A DNA stretch of 29,394 nt from JAQUGA01 sp038210985 (GTDB taxonomy: Bacteria > Bacteroidota > Bacteroidia > Bacteroidales > WCHB1-69): the NCBI GenBank assembly GCA_038210985.1, contig JBBQWB010000033.1, forward strand, positions 1 to 29,394. The letters run 5' to 3'. This document shows, in pieces, positions 18,087-26,707 of this stretch; positions within the stretch are counted from its first letter, which is position 1; each line of letters begins with the position of its first letter. Both the position numbers and the translations under genes were made by a program. A model generated the notes under the pieces. It made no database searches. It was given only the letters and a program-made list of their open reading frames with translations, and was not told the DNA's origin.

Positions 18087-18114
18087 TAATAACAATTTAA
18101 TAATTTCAAAAAAA

Positions 18115-19158
18115 ATGCAAAAGCAAGGAAATAAATACGGAATACACAGAGTAATTGAGCCAAAAGGAGTTTTGCCACAACCTGCAAATAAAATTGATAA
18201 TAATATGGACGAAATTTGGGATAACGAAATCTTGATTGACGTACAGACTTTAAATATTGATTCTGCAAGTTTTACCCAAATTGAAGAACAAGCTGGCGGA
18301 GACAAAGCAAAAATCGCCGAAATAATGATGGATATTGTTGCGAAACAAGGAAAACATCGTAACCCAGTTACGGGTTCAGGTGGAATGCTTTTAGGAACTG
18401 TCGAAAAAATTGGAGATGCTATTAAAGATAAAATTAATCTTAAAGTAGGAGATAAAATTGCTACACTTGTATCTTTATCTTTAACTCCTCTTCGTATTGA
18501 CAAAATAAAAGATATTCGTTCAGACATTGATCAAGTAGATATTGATGGCAAAGCCATATTATTTGAAAGCGGAATTTATGCAAAAATTCCAAAAAACATG
18601 TCCGAAAGTCTTGTTTTATCTGCTTTAGACGTAGCTGGTGCTCCAGCTCAAACTGCAAAACTTGTGAAACCTGGCGATACTGTATTAATTATTGGTGCAG
18701 GTGGTAAATCGGGTATGTTGTGTTGCTACGAAGCCAAAAAACGTGCTGGGGTTACAGGTAATGTTATCGGTTTGTGCCATAGTGAAAAAAGTACAAAAAG
18801 ATTGATAGAACTTGGTTTCTGCGACCATGTGTTTTCTGGTGATGCAACTCAACCTGTTGCAATCTTGGAAAAAATAGATGAATTAACCAAGGGCGAAATG
18901 GCAGACATTACAATTAATAATGTTAACATTACAGATACCGAAATGACCAGTATTTTATGTACTAAAAACACTGGACTTGTTTATTTCTTTTCCATGGCAA
19001 CCTCTTTCACAAAAGCTGCTCTTGGAGCCGAAGGCGTGGGCAGTGATGTAACAATGATTGTTGGTAATGGATATACTAAAGGACATGCCGAAATTACATT
19101 GGCACTTCTCGAAGAAAGCGAAAAACTTAGAAATATATTTACCGAGATGTACGCTTAA
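18115..19158 (+). CDS. kdd: 3,5-diaminohexanoate dehydrogenase, first copy
   Basis: This 347-residue enzyme should carry out oxidative deamination of L-erythro-3,5-diaminohexanoate to 3-keto-5-aminohexanoate, ammonia and reduced nucleotide. The frame is open from 18031, inside kce, but homology to the second copy (YGIHRVIEPKG against YGTHRVLEPKG) places the start at the ATG at 18115. The nucleotide-binding loop GAGGKSG is at 194-200. The end of the following strand reads VIGLCHS (Cys221), where the second copy has VIVVEYS (Glu218). An acidic residue there normally grips the NAD ribose, so the copies may differ in cofactor. By eye about 60 percent of residues match the second copy. Landmarks such as LNIDSAS, TGSGGML, LDVAGAPAQ and FFSMATSFTKAALGAEG are shared. 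Confidence 0.9.
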   Translation: MQKQGNKYGIHRVIEPKGVLPQPANKIDNNMDEIWDNEILIDVQTLNIDSASFTQIEEQAGGDKAKIAEIMMDIVAKQGKHRNPVTGSGGMLLGTVEKIGDAIKDKINLKVGDKIATLVSLSLTPLRIDKIKDIRSDIDQVDIDGKAILFESGIYAKIPKNMSESLVLSALDVAGAPAQTAKLVKPGDTVLIIGAGGKSGMLCCYEAKKRAGVTGNVIGLCHSEKSTKRLIELGFCDHVFSGDATQPVAILEKIDELTKGEMADITINNVNITDTEMTSILCTKNTGLVYFFSMATSFTKAALGAEGVGSDVTMIVGNGYTKGHAEITLALLEESEKLRNIFTEMYA

Positions 19159-19200
19159 CTTGCAGATAAGTAAAAATTTGCTTTAAAATAAACAAAATTT

Positions 19201-19233
19201 AATCGGTGGTTACCTTTTGTGTAACCACTGATT
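19201..19233 (+). repeat. 13-bp hairpin between kdd1 and kdd2
   Basis: AATCGGTGGTTAC (19201-19213) pairs with GTAACCACTGATT (19221-19233) with one G-T pair and a 7-base loop. It lies in the 132-base gap between the two kdd copies. There is no strong T-tract, so it is more likely a partial attenuator or processing structure than a full terminator. Confidence 0.65.
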
Positions 19234-19290
19234 ATAAAACAAATAAAGATTAAATAATAGAATTACTACCTTGTTAAACAAAGCTAAACA

Positions 19291-20325
19291 ATGAATAAAG
19301 GATGCATATACGGAACTCATAGGGTGCTTGAACCAAAAGGCACTTTACCTCAACCAGCCCTAAAATTAGACAATAATATGTCAATTTATAGCAATGAGTT
19401 GCTTATTGAAGTTAATACACTTAATATAGATTCGGCTAGTTACACTCAAATACGACAAGAATGTGGGGATGATGTGGATAAGATGAAAGAAATGATTCTT
19501 TCGATTGTAAATGAACGAGGCAAAATGCAAAACCCTTTTACAGGTTCGGGTGGAATGTTGATTGGAACAGTTAAAGAAATAGGTCCCGATTTTCCCAAGA
19601 AAAAACTGAAAGTTGGAGATAAAATTGCCACCTTAGTTTCTCTTTCGCTTACTCCCTTAAAAATTCATGAAATCATAAATTTGGATGTTGCTCACGATCA
19701 AATTGATGTAAAAGCCGAAGCAATTTTATTCGAAAGTGGAATTTATGCAATTTTACCAGAAGATTTACCCGAAAAACTTGCTTTGGCAGCTCTTGATGTT
19801 GCAGGTGCTCCAGCTCAGGTTGATAGATTGGTAAAAGAAGGAGATACTGTTTGCATTATTGGAGGTGGTGGAAAATCAGGCATTTTATGTTGCTATCAGG
19901 CAATGAAAAATGTAGGACCTCACGGTAAGGTTATAGTAGTTGAATATTCTGCCGAAAATGCTAAAAGAATTGTTGATCTGAAACTTGCCCATCATGTTAT
20001 TGTTGCAGATGCTACTAATGTGATGGAAGTGTATAATAAAGTTACCGAAATTACTGGTCCAAGGGGTTGTGAAGTTGTTATTAATAATGTGAATATACCA
20101 AATACCGAGATGACTTCTATCCTCATTACTAAAAGTCAGGGATTAATCTATTTCTTTTCGATGGCAACTTCATTTACAAAAGCTGCTCTTGGTGCCGAAG
20201 GTATTGGAAAAGATATTAATCTTATTGTAGGAAACGGTTATGCAAAAGGCCATGCAGATCTTACTATAAGTATTTTGCGTGAATCACCAGAAATAAGAAA
20301 ATTATTTGAAAAATTATATGTTTAA
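19291..20325 (+). CDS. kdd: 3,5-diaminohexanoate dehydrogenase, second copy
   Basis: This 344-residue paralogue of the gene just upstream has the same predicted reaction in lysine fermentation. The nucleotide loop is GGGGKSG at 191-197, and the next strand ends VIVVEYS with Glu218, the usual arrangement for NAD. It therefore looks like the more standard copy. The whole length aligns with the first copy without large gaps, so the pair arose by duplication and then diverged well beyond recent-duplicate level. It is separated from the first copy by a 132-base gap containing a hairpin and from kamA by 13 bases, so it is probably cotranscribed with kamA. Confidence 0.92.
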   Translation: MNKGCIYGTHRVLEPKGTLPQPALKLDNNMSIYSNELLIEVNTLNIDSASYTQIRQECGDDVDKMKEMILSIVNERGKMQNPFTGSGGMLIGTVKEIGPDFPKKKLKVGDKIATLVSLSLTPLKIHEIINLDVAHDQIDVKAEAILFESGIYAILPEDLPEKLALAALDVAGAPAQVDRLVKEGDTVCIIGGGGKSGILCCYQAMKNVGPHGKVIVVEYSAENAKRIVDLKLAHHVIVADATNVMEVYNKVTEITGPRGCEVVINNVNIPNTEMTSILITKSQGLIYFFSMATSFTKAALGAEGIGKDINLIVGNGYAKGHADLTISILRESPEIRKLFEKLYV

Positions 20326-20338
20326 AAATTAAGATATT

Positions 20339-21580
20339 ATGATGAGTAAAGGAAGAGAACTAATGTTTCCAAATGTTACCGACGAGCAATGGAACGACTG
20401 GAAATGGCAAGTGAAAAACCGAATAGAAACCCTTGATGAGTTAAAAAAATACATCAAATTAACTCCCGAAGAGGAAGATGGTGTTGCCAAATCATTGCAA
20501 ACTTTACGCATGGCAATAACACCTTATTATCTTAGTTTAGTTGACCCTAATGACCGCAACTGTCCAGTTCGTAAACAAGCGATACCAACTGGTTTGGAAA
20601 CCCATCAATCGGCTGCCGATCTTTTGGACCCTTTGCACGAGGACGAAGATTCTCCAGTCCCAGGGCTTACTCATAGATATCCAGATAGAGTATTGTTTTT
20701 AATTACAGACATGTGCTCTATGTATTGTCGTCATTGTACACGTCGTAGATTTGCTGGACAAAACGATAAAGAATCTCCTTCGGATAGAATACAAAAAGCA
20801 ATCGATTATATTGCTGCAACTCCTCAGGTTAGAGATGTTTTATTGTCTGGTGGCGATGCATTGATGGTTTCGGATAAAATGCTGGAATCGATAATTCAGA
20901 GACTTAGAGCAATTCCGCACGTAGAAATTATCAGAATTGGAACTCGAACCCCGGTGGTTTGTCCTCAACGAATTACCGACGACCTTGTAAATATGCTCAA
21001 AAAGTATCATCCAATTTGGCTAAATACGCATTTTAATCACTCTAAAGAAGTGACGATTGAATCCACCGAAGCTTGTGCAAAAATTGTAAATGCTGGTATT
21101 CCTCTTGGAAATCAATCGGTTTTACTCAGAGGCGTTAATGATTGTGTTCACGTGATGAAAAAATTGGTCCAGGATCTTGTCAAAATTAGAGTGCGACCTT
21201 ATTATATTTATCAATGCGATTTATCGATGGGACTTGAGCATTTTAGAACTCCTGTTTCAAAAGGAATCGAAATTATTGAAAACTTACGTGGACATACATC
21301 TGGTTATGCAGTTCCAACGTATGTTGTAGATGCTCCAGGTGGCGGTGGAAAAACACCAGTTATGCCAACGTATATAATCTCTCAAAGCCCTGGAAGAGTA
21401 GTGTTACGCAACTTCGAAGGAGTTATTACCACCTATACCGAACCAACAAATTATGACAATAAATGCGAGTGCGAAGATTGCAAGGATGCACTGCAGAATG
21501 AAGGAGTTGCTTCCTTATTACGCGGCGATAAATTGTCTCTCGAACCAGAAGGGTTATCTAGAAAAAAAAGACATAAATAG
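20339..21580 (+). CDS. kamA: L-lysine 2,3-aminomutase
   Basis: This radical SAM, PLP-dependent enzyme converts L-lysine to L-beta-lysine, the first pathway step. Two adjacent ATGs are possible; counting from the second (20342) every key residue falls on the number known for the Clostridium subterminale enzyme. The cluster cysteines CSMYCRHC are 125, 129 and 132, the PLP lysine in APGGGGKTP is 337, the substrate aspartates are 293 and 330, and the zinc cysteines are 268, 375, 377 and 380 (KCECEDC). The N-terminal helical region and C-terminal oligomerisation segment are both present, so this is a full-length catabolic KamA rather than a short EpmB-type enzyme. A 32-bp palindrome follows the gene. 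Confidence 0.97.
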   Translation: MMSKGRELMFPNVTDEQWNDWKWQVKNRIETLDELKKYIKLTPEEEDGVAKSLQTLRMAITPYYLSLVDPNDRNCPVRKQAIPTGLETHQSAADLLDPLHEDEDSPVPGLTHRYPDRVLFLITDMCSMYCRHCTRRRFAGQNDKESPSDRIQKAIDYIAATPQVRDVLLSGGDALMVSDKMLESIIQRLRAIPHVEIIRIGTRTPVVCPQRITDDLVNMLKKYHPIWLNTHFNHSKEVTIESTEACAKIVNAGIPLGNQSVLLRGVNDCVHVMKKLVQDLVKIRVRPYYIYQCDLSMGLEHFRTPVSKGIEIIENLRGHTSGYAVPTYVVDAPGGGGKTPVMPTYIISQSPGRVVLRNFEGVITTYTEPTNYDNKCECEDCKDALQNEGVASLLRGDKLSLEPEGLSRKKRHK

Positions 21581-21589
21581 TAAAATATA

Positions 21590-21621
21590 AAACTTCAAAT
21601 TTTAATTAAAATTTGAAGTTT
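21590..21621 (+). terminator. Perfect 32-bp palindrome after kamA
   Basis: The arm AACTTCAAATTTTAA is perfectly inverted across a central AATT, 9 bases after the kamA stop codon. The T-rich tail (TATTTAAGGTTTATTCCTTT) is weak. It probably terminates or attenuates part of the transcription between kamA and kamB; the 161-base gap also has room for a new start site. Confidence 0.6.
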
Positions 21622-21741
21622 ATTTAAGGTTTATTCCTTTAACTTACAGCGATTTATATTGAGATTACTCAGTATAAATCGTTTGGTAAGAAAAGTATAG
21701 TTGAAACGAAAAGGGTTTGTTGATATTTAAAAAATTATTAA

Positions 21742-22764
21742 TTGCCATTTATAAAAGATATATTAAAACATAAAAGTCTTTCGATTGTCGGAACAGAGAA
21801 AAATACAGGCAAAACAGAGTGTTTGAATTATATTTTAAAGAGACTGGCAGAAGAAAATAAAATTCCAGCAATTACTTCCATTGGGATTGATGGAGAAAGT
21901 TTGGATCAGGTTACAAATACACGAAAACCCGAGATTGAGCTTAATTGTAATTCGATTTTTGTTACTTCCGAAAAACATTTCGCACAAAAGTTTATCGATG
22001 CGGAAATACTAAATGTGTCTTCCCGAAAAACATCACTGGGCAGATTGATAACTGCCAAAGCCAAATCCAAAGGTAAACTTATATTTTCGGGACCTCCCGA
22101 AACGGTTTGGCTAAAAGAGGTAATTGCAGACTTATTGTCGTATAATCCAGATATTGTTATAGTTGACGGAGCTTTGTCGCGCAAAAGTTTTGGGTCGCCA
22201 TCGGTTACCGAAAGTATGATACTTACTACGGGTGCCGCACTTTCGGCAAATATTCCAGTGCTTGTTAAAAAAACGGCATATTTGCACGATTTAATAAAAT
22301 TACATCCCTGGAAATCGAATATTACAGACAAATTATTAAGTATCGAAAGTGGCTTGTGGGCAATAGATGACAGTAATAATTTACACGATTTAAATATCCC
22401 TTCGGTATTTATGCTGGACAAGACGGTGGATAATCTTTTTGCATATGGAAATCGTATTTATATTAGTGGAGTTTTAAATGACAAAATACTCGATGTACTT
22501 AGAGTGCAAAAAAATATCGACAAAACCGAAATTATTGTGAGAGATTTTACTCGAATATTTGCTGGACAAAATTCTGTAAACTCTTTTTTAGAAAAAGGTG
22601 GGAAAATAAAAGTGTTGCTTAAAACTAACCTTATGGCGGTTTGTATAAATCCTTTGGCTCCAAATGGTTTTTTACTCGACTCCGAAAAATTGCAGGCAAT
22701 ATTGTCTAAAGAATTGAATTTGCCAGTTTATGACATTAAAAAATTATCAAGTGAAAAATTTTAA
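21742..22764 (+). CDS. kamB: KamB, P-loop partner of the lysine 5,6-aminomutase maintenance pair
   Basis: The product has 340 residues. The start is probably the TTG at 21742: an in-frame TAA lies directly before it and no ATG occurs before the conserved Walker A segment SIVGTEKNTGKTECLNY (loop at 17-25). This is the second gene of the kamBC pair regularly found in lysine-fermentation clusters. Such MutL/MutS-like names are only fold analogies; the pair is now usually taken as the reactivase that exchanges damaged B12 from lysine 5,6-aminomutase. It overlaps kamC by 35 bases, so the two are translationally linked. Residues GTEKNTGKT show nucleotide binding; the reactivase role is from knowledge of the cluster, not from a motif here. 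Confidence 0.82.
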   Translation: MPFIKDILKHKSLSIVGTEKNTGKTECLNYILKRLAEENKIPAITSIGIDGESLDQVTNTRKPEIELNCNSIFVTSEKHFAQKFIDAEILNVSSRKTSLGRLITAKAKSKGKLIFSGPPETVWLKEVIADLLSYNPDIVIVDGALSRKSFGSPSVTESMILTTGAALSANIPVLVKKTAYLHDLIKLHPWKSNITDKLLSIESGLWAIDDSNNLHDLNIPSVFMLDKTVDNLFAYGNRIYISGVLNDKILDVLRVQKNIDKTEIIVRDFTRIFAGQNSVNSFLEKGGKIKVLLKTNLMAVCINPLAPNGFLLDSEKLQAILSKELNLPVYDIKKLSSEKF

Positions 22765-24139
22765 AGAACATATTAAAAACAACGAGGGTTTGAGATTTAT
22801 ATTCGATAACCTGAAAATATCTTCATGCCCAGGTAGAGAGTTTTTAATGCAAACTGTATTTTTTAATAAACCATTTGACCTTAAAGTTGAATTAGAATAT
22901 CTGGAATATACTATTGGATTTGTAAAAAAATCATTATCAAATGCAGATATAGATAATTTAAAACTGCGTTTGCACCAACTTAATAGCATTTTGGGAACTT
23001 TAAAAAATCTGGACAAAGAACTTGTACTAGATGATATTCAGCTGTTTGAAATCAAAAAATTTGCTCTAATTTCAAATTCTGTTAGCGATATACTTTGTAA
23101 AAAAGGATTTGATATATTTGAATTGCACAATCTTAGTGAAGTAATAAAACTTCTGGATCCGGATAATAATGGAGAATCGTCCTTTTATATTTACTCGTCA
23201 TACAGCGATGAATTATCAGAGCTTCGCAAAGTTCAGCAGCAAGTACATGATGAAGAACTTGATAAAGCGGAGCTGTTAAGACAGCAATGTGTCGAAATGG
23301 AAGATAAAATTAGAAAAAGATTATCACAACAACTTGCTGGTTTTTCGCAACATCTTAAAGTTAATTTCACTAGGATTGCTCATTTAGATGTTTTGATTGC
23401 AAAAGCGATGCTTGTAAGTGATTTTAATTTATGCAAACCCCAATTTGATGAAAGTGTTACGGAGTACAAACAGCTTTTTAATCCTTTTATCAAATCTATT
23501 TTACACGGTCAAAACAAATATTTTCAAGCAATTGATATTCGTTTAGAGCAAGAACCAGTTTTGATTACTGGTGCAAATATGTCGGGTAAAACTGTTTTGC
23601 TTAGAACTTTAGCACTTAGTCAACTAATGTTTCAATTTGGATTTTATGTTCCGGCAAAAGAAGCAAAAATAAAAATTGTGGACGATATTATATTAAGCAT
23701 CGGAGATATTAACAACGAATTAAACGGTTTGTCGTCGTTTGCCATGGAAATATTGAATATTCACGATATTATTACAAAAGCCAAGGCTGGAAAAATTATT
23801 CTTGCACTTGTAGATGAATTAGCCCGTACAACAAATCCGGACGAAGGGAAGGCCCTGGTTTCTGCTTTTGTAAGTATTATGAAAAATTATAAACTCGACA
23901 CGCTTATCACCACGCATTACAGTGGCATTAAAGCAGATTGTCGCCGTTTAAGAGTGAAAGGGCTTAAAGAAGAAACAAATTCCGAAAAAATATCGGTGAA
24001 AAACCTAAACGATTATATGGATTACTCTCTTATGGAGGTTTCGGATGATTCGGTGCCAGCTGAGGCAATTAGAATAGCTGAAATTTTGGATGTGGATAAG
24101 GAGTTGATTGATATGGCAAAATCGTATTTAAAAAACTAA
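22730..24139 (+). CDS. kamC: KamC, MutS-like ATPase of the lysine 5,6-aminomutase maintenance pair
   Basis: The 469-residue protein contains the helical lever-like region and ATPase domain of MutS but lacks the mismatch-recognition domains. A charged coiled-coil-like stretch (about 160-200) precedes the ATPase. Walker A is GANMSGKT (281-288), SSFAMEI (335-341) matches the MutS ABC-ATPase signature region, Walker B is LALVDE (358-363) with the following ARTTNPDEG, and TTHYSG is the switch histidine region. The gene begins at the ATG at 22730 inside kamB; a GTG at 22751 is an alternative. Its fixed place beside kamDE and absence of DNA-binding parts argue for B12-enzyme reactivation rather than DNA repair. 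Confidence 0.85.
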   Translation: MTLKNYQVKNFKEHIKNNEGLRFIFDNLKISSCPGREFLMQTVFFNKPFDLKVELEYLEYTIGFVKKSLSNADIDNLKLRLHQLNSILGTLKNLDKELVLDDIQLFEIKKFALISNSVSDILCKKGFDIFELHNLSEVIKLLDPDNNGESSFYIYSSYSDELSELRKVQQQVHDEELDKAELLRQQCVEMEDKIRKRLSQQLAGFSQHLKVNFTRIAHLDVLIAKAMLVSDFNLCKPQFDESVTEYKQLFNPFIKSILHGQNKYFQAIDIRLEQEPVLITGANMSGKTVLLRTLALSQLMFQFGFYVPAKEAKIKIVDDIILSIGDINNELNGLSSFAMEILNIHDIITKAKAGKIILALVDELARTTNPDEGKALVSAFVSIMKNYKLDTLITTHYSGIKADCRRLRVKGLKEETNSEKISVKNLNDYMDYSLMEVSDDSVPAEAIRIAEILDVDKELIDMAKSYLKN

Positions 24140-24282
24140 GTTGTGTCTGCAAGAAAACACTGAGTTTTTTGCAAGGACTAAGTTAACCATCCGATAAATA
24201 TTCAATATTACCAGCTGTAAATCGCCTGCTGGATTTCATTCTTATATTTTAAAATATCATCTAAAACCTGTCCCAAGTCATC

Positions 24283-24313
24283 TTGTTTTAATGAAAGATT
24301 TTTCTTAATTTTG
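24283..24313 (+). promoter_or_regulatory. Candidate second promoter, upstream of kamD
   Basis: TTG (24283-24285), 20 bases, then TAATTTTG (24306-24313) fit the Bacteroidetes consensus. It lies in the 214-base gap after kamC, with an imperfect hairpin near 24149-24175, and 41 bases ahead of the kamD ATG. The last four genes could thus be expressed independently of the first eight. Confidence 0.55.
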
Positions 24314-24353
24314 TCAAAACTAAATAATTAAAGATTTTTATATTGTATTTATA

Positions 24354-25913
24354 ATGAGAACCGACAAATTAGGATTAGATTTTAATAAAGTTAACGACGC
24401 AAAAAAGCTTGCAAGAAGCATTTCGGAAGAAGTTCAGAAATTTGTAGAAAATTACACAACCGTTTCGGTTGAGCGTACGCTTTGTCGTTTAATTGGTATT
24501 GATGGAGTAGATAAAAATGACGTTCCATTGCCAAACGTGGTGATAAACCAATTGCACGATAAAGGTGCAACAGGGCAGGGCATTTTGTATTATCTTGGCA
24601 ATGCAATTTTAGAAACAGGGCTTGCACCTCAGGGAATTGCCGAAAAAATTGCAACAGGAACTTTAGACATTACAGCAATTAGCACCCATCCAATAGAAAA
24701 AATACAAAATGCAATAATGCCTTTGGTGGATGAAAGCATTGCAAAAATTAAAGCGAATGTGGCAAAACGTACCGATTTCATTAAAAATAACGGAGATGGT
24801 AAAAAACCCTATCTTTATGTTATTGTGGCAACTGGAAATATTTACGAAGATGTGGTTCAGGCTCAGGCTGCTGCACGTCAGGGTGCGGATGTAATTGCAG
24901 TAATTCGTACAACTGGTCAAAGTTTGTTAGATTTTGTTCCGTATGGAGCAACTACCGAGGGTTTTGGTGGTACTTTTGCGACGCAAGAAAACTTCAGAAT
25001 AATGCGTAAAGCACTTGATGAGGTGGGAGAAGAAGTTGGAAAATACATCAGGCTTTGTAATTATTGCTCTGGATTATGTATGCCCGAAATTGCTGCAATG
25101 GGAGCCATCGAACGTCTTGATGTAATGCTTAACGACGCTCTTTATGGAATCCTTTTTAGGGATATAAATATGCAACGCACTATAATCGATCAATATTTTT
25201 CAAGAGTAATAAATGGTTTTGCAGGCGTTATTATCAACACTGGCGAAGATAATTATCTTACTACTGCCGATGCTTTTGAACAGGCTCATACTGTTTTGGC
25301 TTCCGATTTTATAAATGAGCAACTTGCAGTTTTGGCAGGGATGCCCGAAGAGCAAATGGGATTAGGACACGCATTTGAAATGAATCCGGAACTCGAAAAT
25401 GGATTTTTATATGAATTAGCACAAGCTCAAATGCTTCGCGAAATTTTTCCAAAAGCAACTCCTAAATATATGCCACCAACCAAATTTATGACTGGTAATA
25501 TTTTTAGAGGACAAATACAAAATGCTCTTTTTAATGAAATTTCGGTATGGACAGGACAAGGCATTCAGTTGCTTGGAATGATTACAGAAGCGGTTCACAC
25601 GCCTTTTATGTCGGATAGGTATCTTGCCATTGAAAATGCTCAATATGTTTTCAATAATATGAGAAATATTGGAGATGAGGTAGAATTTAAAAAAGATGGA
25701 ATTATTCAAAAAAGAGCTCAAAAGGTTTTGGATGACGCTTTTCAACTGTTAAGTGAAATTGAAAAAGAAGGATTATTTGATGCCTTGGAAAAAGGAATAT
25801 TTGCAGATATTAAACGTCCTAAAAATGGTGGAAAAGGACTAGCAGGTGTTGTTGCAAAAACCGAAAACTATTTTAATCCGTTTATAAATTTGATGAAAGG
25901 AGAGCAAAAATAA
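24354..25913 (+). CDS. kamD: Lysine 5,6-aminomutase, alpha subunit
   Basis: This 519-residue TIM-barrel subunit of the adenosylcobalamin and PLP-dependent mutase converts beta-lysine to 3,5-diaminohexanoate. The clostridial subunit has nearly the same length, about 516. The N-terminus (MRTDKLGLDFNKVNDAKKLA) and the central LYVIVATGNIYEDVVQAQAA and NYCSGLCMPEIAAMGAIERL segments are characteristic. It overlaps kamE by one base (TAATG), as expected for subunits made in equal amounts. The PLP-anchoring lysine and the B12 site are in KamE, so this subunit alone would be inactive. Confidence 0.95.
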   Translation: MRTDKLGLDFNKVNDAKKLARSISEEVQKFVENYTTVSVERTLCRLIGIDGVDKNDVPLPNVVINQLHDKGATGQGILYYLGNAILETGLAPQGIAEKIATGTLDITAISTHPIEKIQNAIMPLVDESIAKIKANVAKRTDFIKNNGDGKKPYLYVIVATGNIYEDVVQAQAAARQGADVIAVIRTTGQSLLDFVPYGATTEGFGGTFATQENFRIMRKALDEVGEEVGKYIRLCNYCSGLCMPEIAAMGAIERLDVMLNDALYGILFRDINMQRTIIDQYFSRVINGFAGVIINTGEDNYLTTADAFEQAHTVLASDFINEQLAVLAGMPEEQMGLGHAFEMNPELENGFLYELAQAQMLREIFPKATPKYMPPTKFMTGNIFRGQIQNALFNEISVWTGQGIQLLGMITEAVHTPFMSDRYLAIENAQYVFNNMRNIGDEVEFKKDGIIQKRAQKVLDDAFQLLSEIEKEGLFDALEKGIFADIKRPKNGGKGLAGVVAKTENYFNPFINLMKGEQK

Positions 25914-26698
25914 TGAGTGGATTATATTCAATGGATAAAAACGACTTCGATCAAACGCTTGATCATAAAAACGTTAAGCCTTACGGCGATACAATGAACG
26001 ATGGTAAAACACAATTAAGTTTTACGCTGCCTGTTCCATGCAACGACGAAGCCATAGAAGCTGCAAAGCAACTAATGAAAAAAATGGGTTTTGAAAACCC
26101 TCAGGTTGTATATTATAAAGAATTAACAAAAGGCTTTACGTTTTTTAATTGTTACGGTTCGTGTACTCATACTGTCGATTATACGACTATTAATGTTCCA
26201 AAAGTTGATTCAACGGTTTGGGGAATGAAAGAAACGGATGATTTTATTAAAGAAAATATCGGAAGAAAAATAGTTGTGATAGGTGCAAGTACAGGAACGG
26301 ATGCACATACGGTTGGCATAGATGCAATTATGAACATGAAAGGATATGCTGGGCATTATGGTCTGGAACGCTACGAAATGTTCGATGCTCTAAATATGGG
26401 TTCGCAAGTGCTAAATGAAGATTTTATAGCCAAAGCAATTGAACTTAAAGCCGATGCTTTGTTGGTTTCGCAAACGGTTACACAAAAAGATGTGCATATT
26501 CAAAACCTCATAGAGCTTGTTGAGATGTTAGAAGCAGAAGGCTTGCGTGACAAAGTTCTACTTATTTGCGGTGGACCTCGCCTTTCGCATGAATTGGCTA
26601 AGGAATTAGGATACGATGCTGGTTTTAGCATGAATTCTTATGCGGATGATGTGGGTAGTTATATTGCTCAAGAATTAAATAGAAGACAAAATAAATAA
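25913..26698 (+). CDS. kamE: Lysine 5,6-aminomutase, beta subunit
   Basis: The 261-residue B12-binding subunit has DAHTVG (Asp130, His132), the DxHxxG motif whose His replaces the lower ligand of cobalt. Lys143 in NMKGY is the expected PLP Schiff-base residue; both are one lower than the clostridial His133 and Lys144. The Rossmann-type domain follows with ADALLVSQTVTQKDVHIQN and LLICGGPRLSHELAKELGYD, which reads like a corrinoid-binding fold. AAAGGAG at 25896-25902 inside the end of kamD is its ribosome binding site. It lies 9 bases before atoA. Confidence 0.96.
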   Translation: MSGLYSMDKNDFDQTLDHKNVKPYGDTMNDGKTQLSFTLPVPCNDEAIEAAKQLMKKMGFENPQVVYYKELTKGFTFFNCYGSCTHTVDYTTINVPKVDSTVWGMKETDDFIKENIGRKIVVIGASTGTDAHTVGIDAIMNMKGYAGHYGLERYEMFDALNMGSQVLNEDFIAKAIELKADALLVSQTVTQKDVHIQNLIELVEMLEAEGLRDKVLLICGGPRLSHELAKELGYDAGFSMNSYADDVGSYIAQELNRRQNK

Positions 26699-26707
26699 TC
26701 TTTAGAT

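Noticed and set aside
18031..18114. Upstream extension of kdd1 into kce
   Set aside because: The start at 18115 aligns with the second copy; the extension is out-of-frame kce coding sequence.
22730..24139. MutS DNA mismatch-repair protein
   Set aside because: It is too short, lacks the mismatch-recognition domains and is embedded between kamB and kamD.
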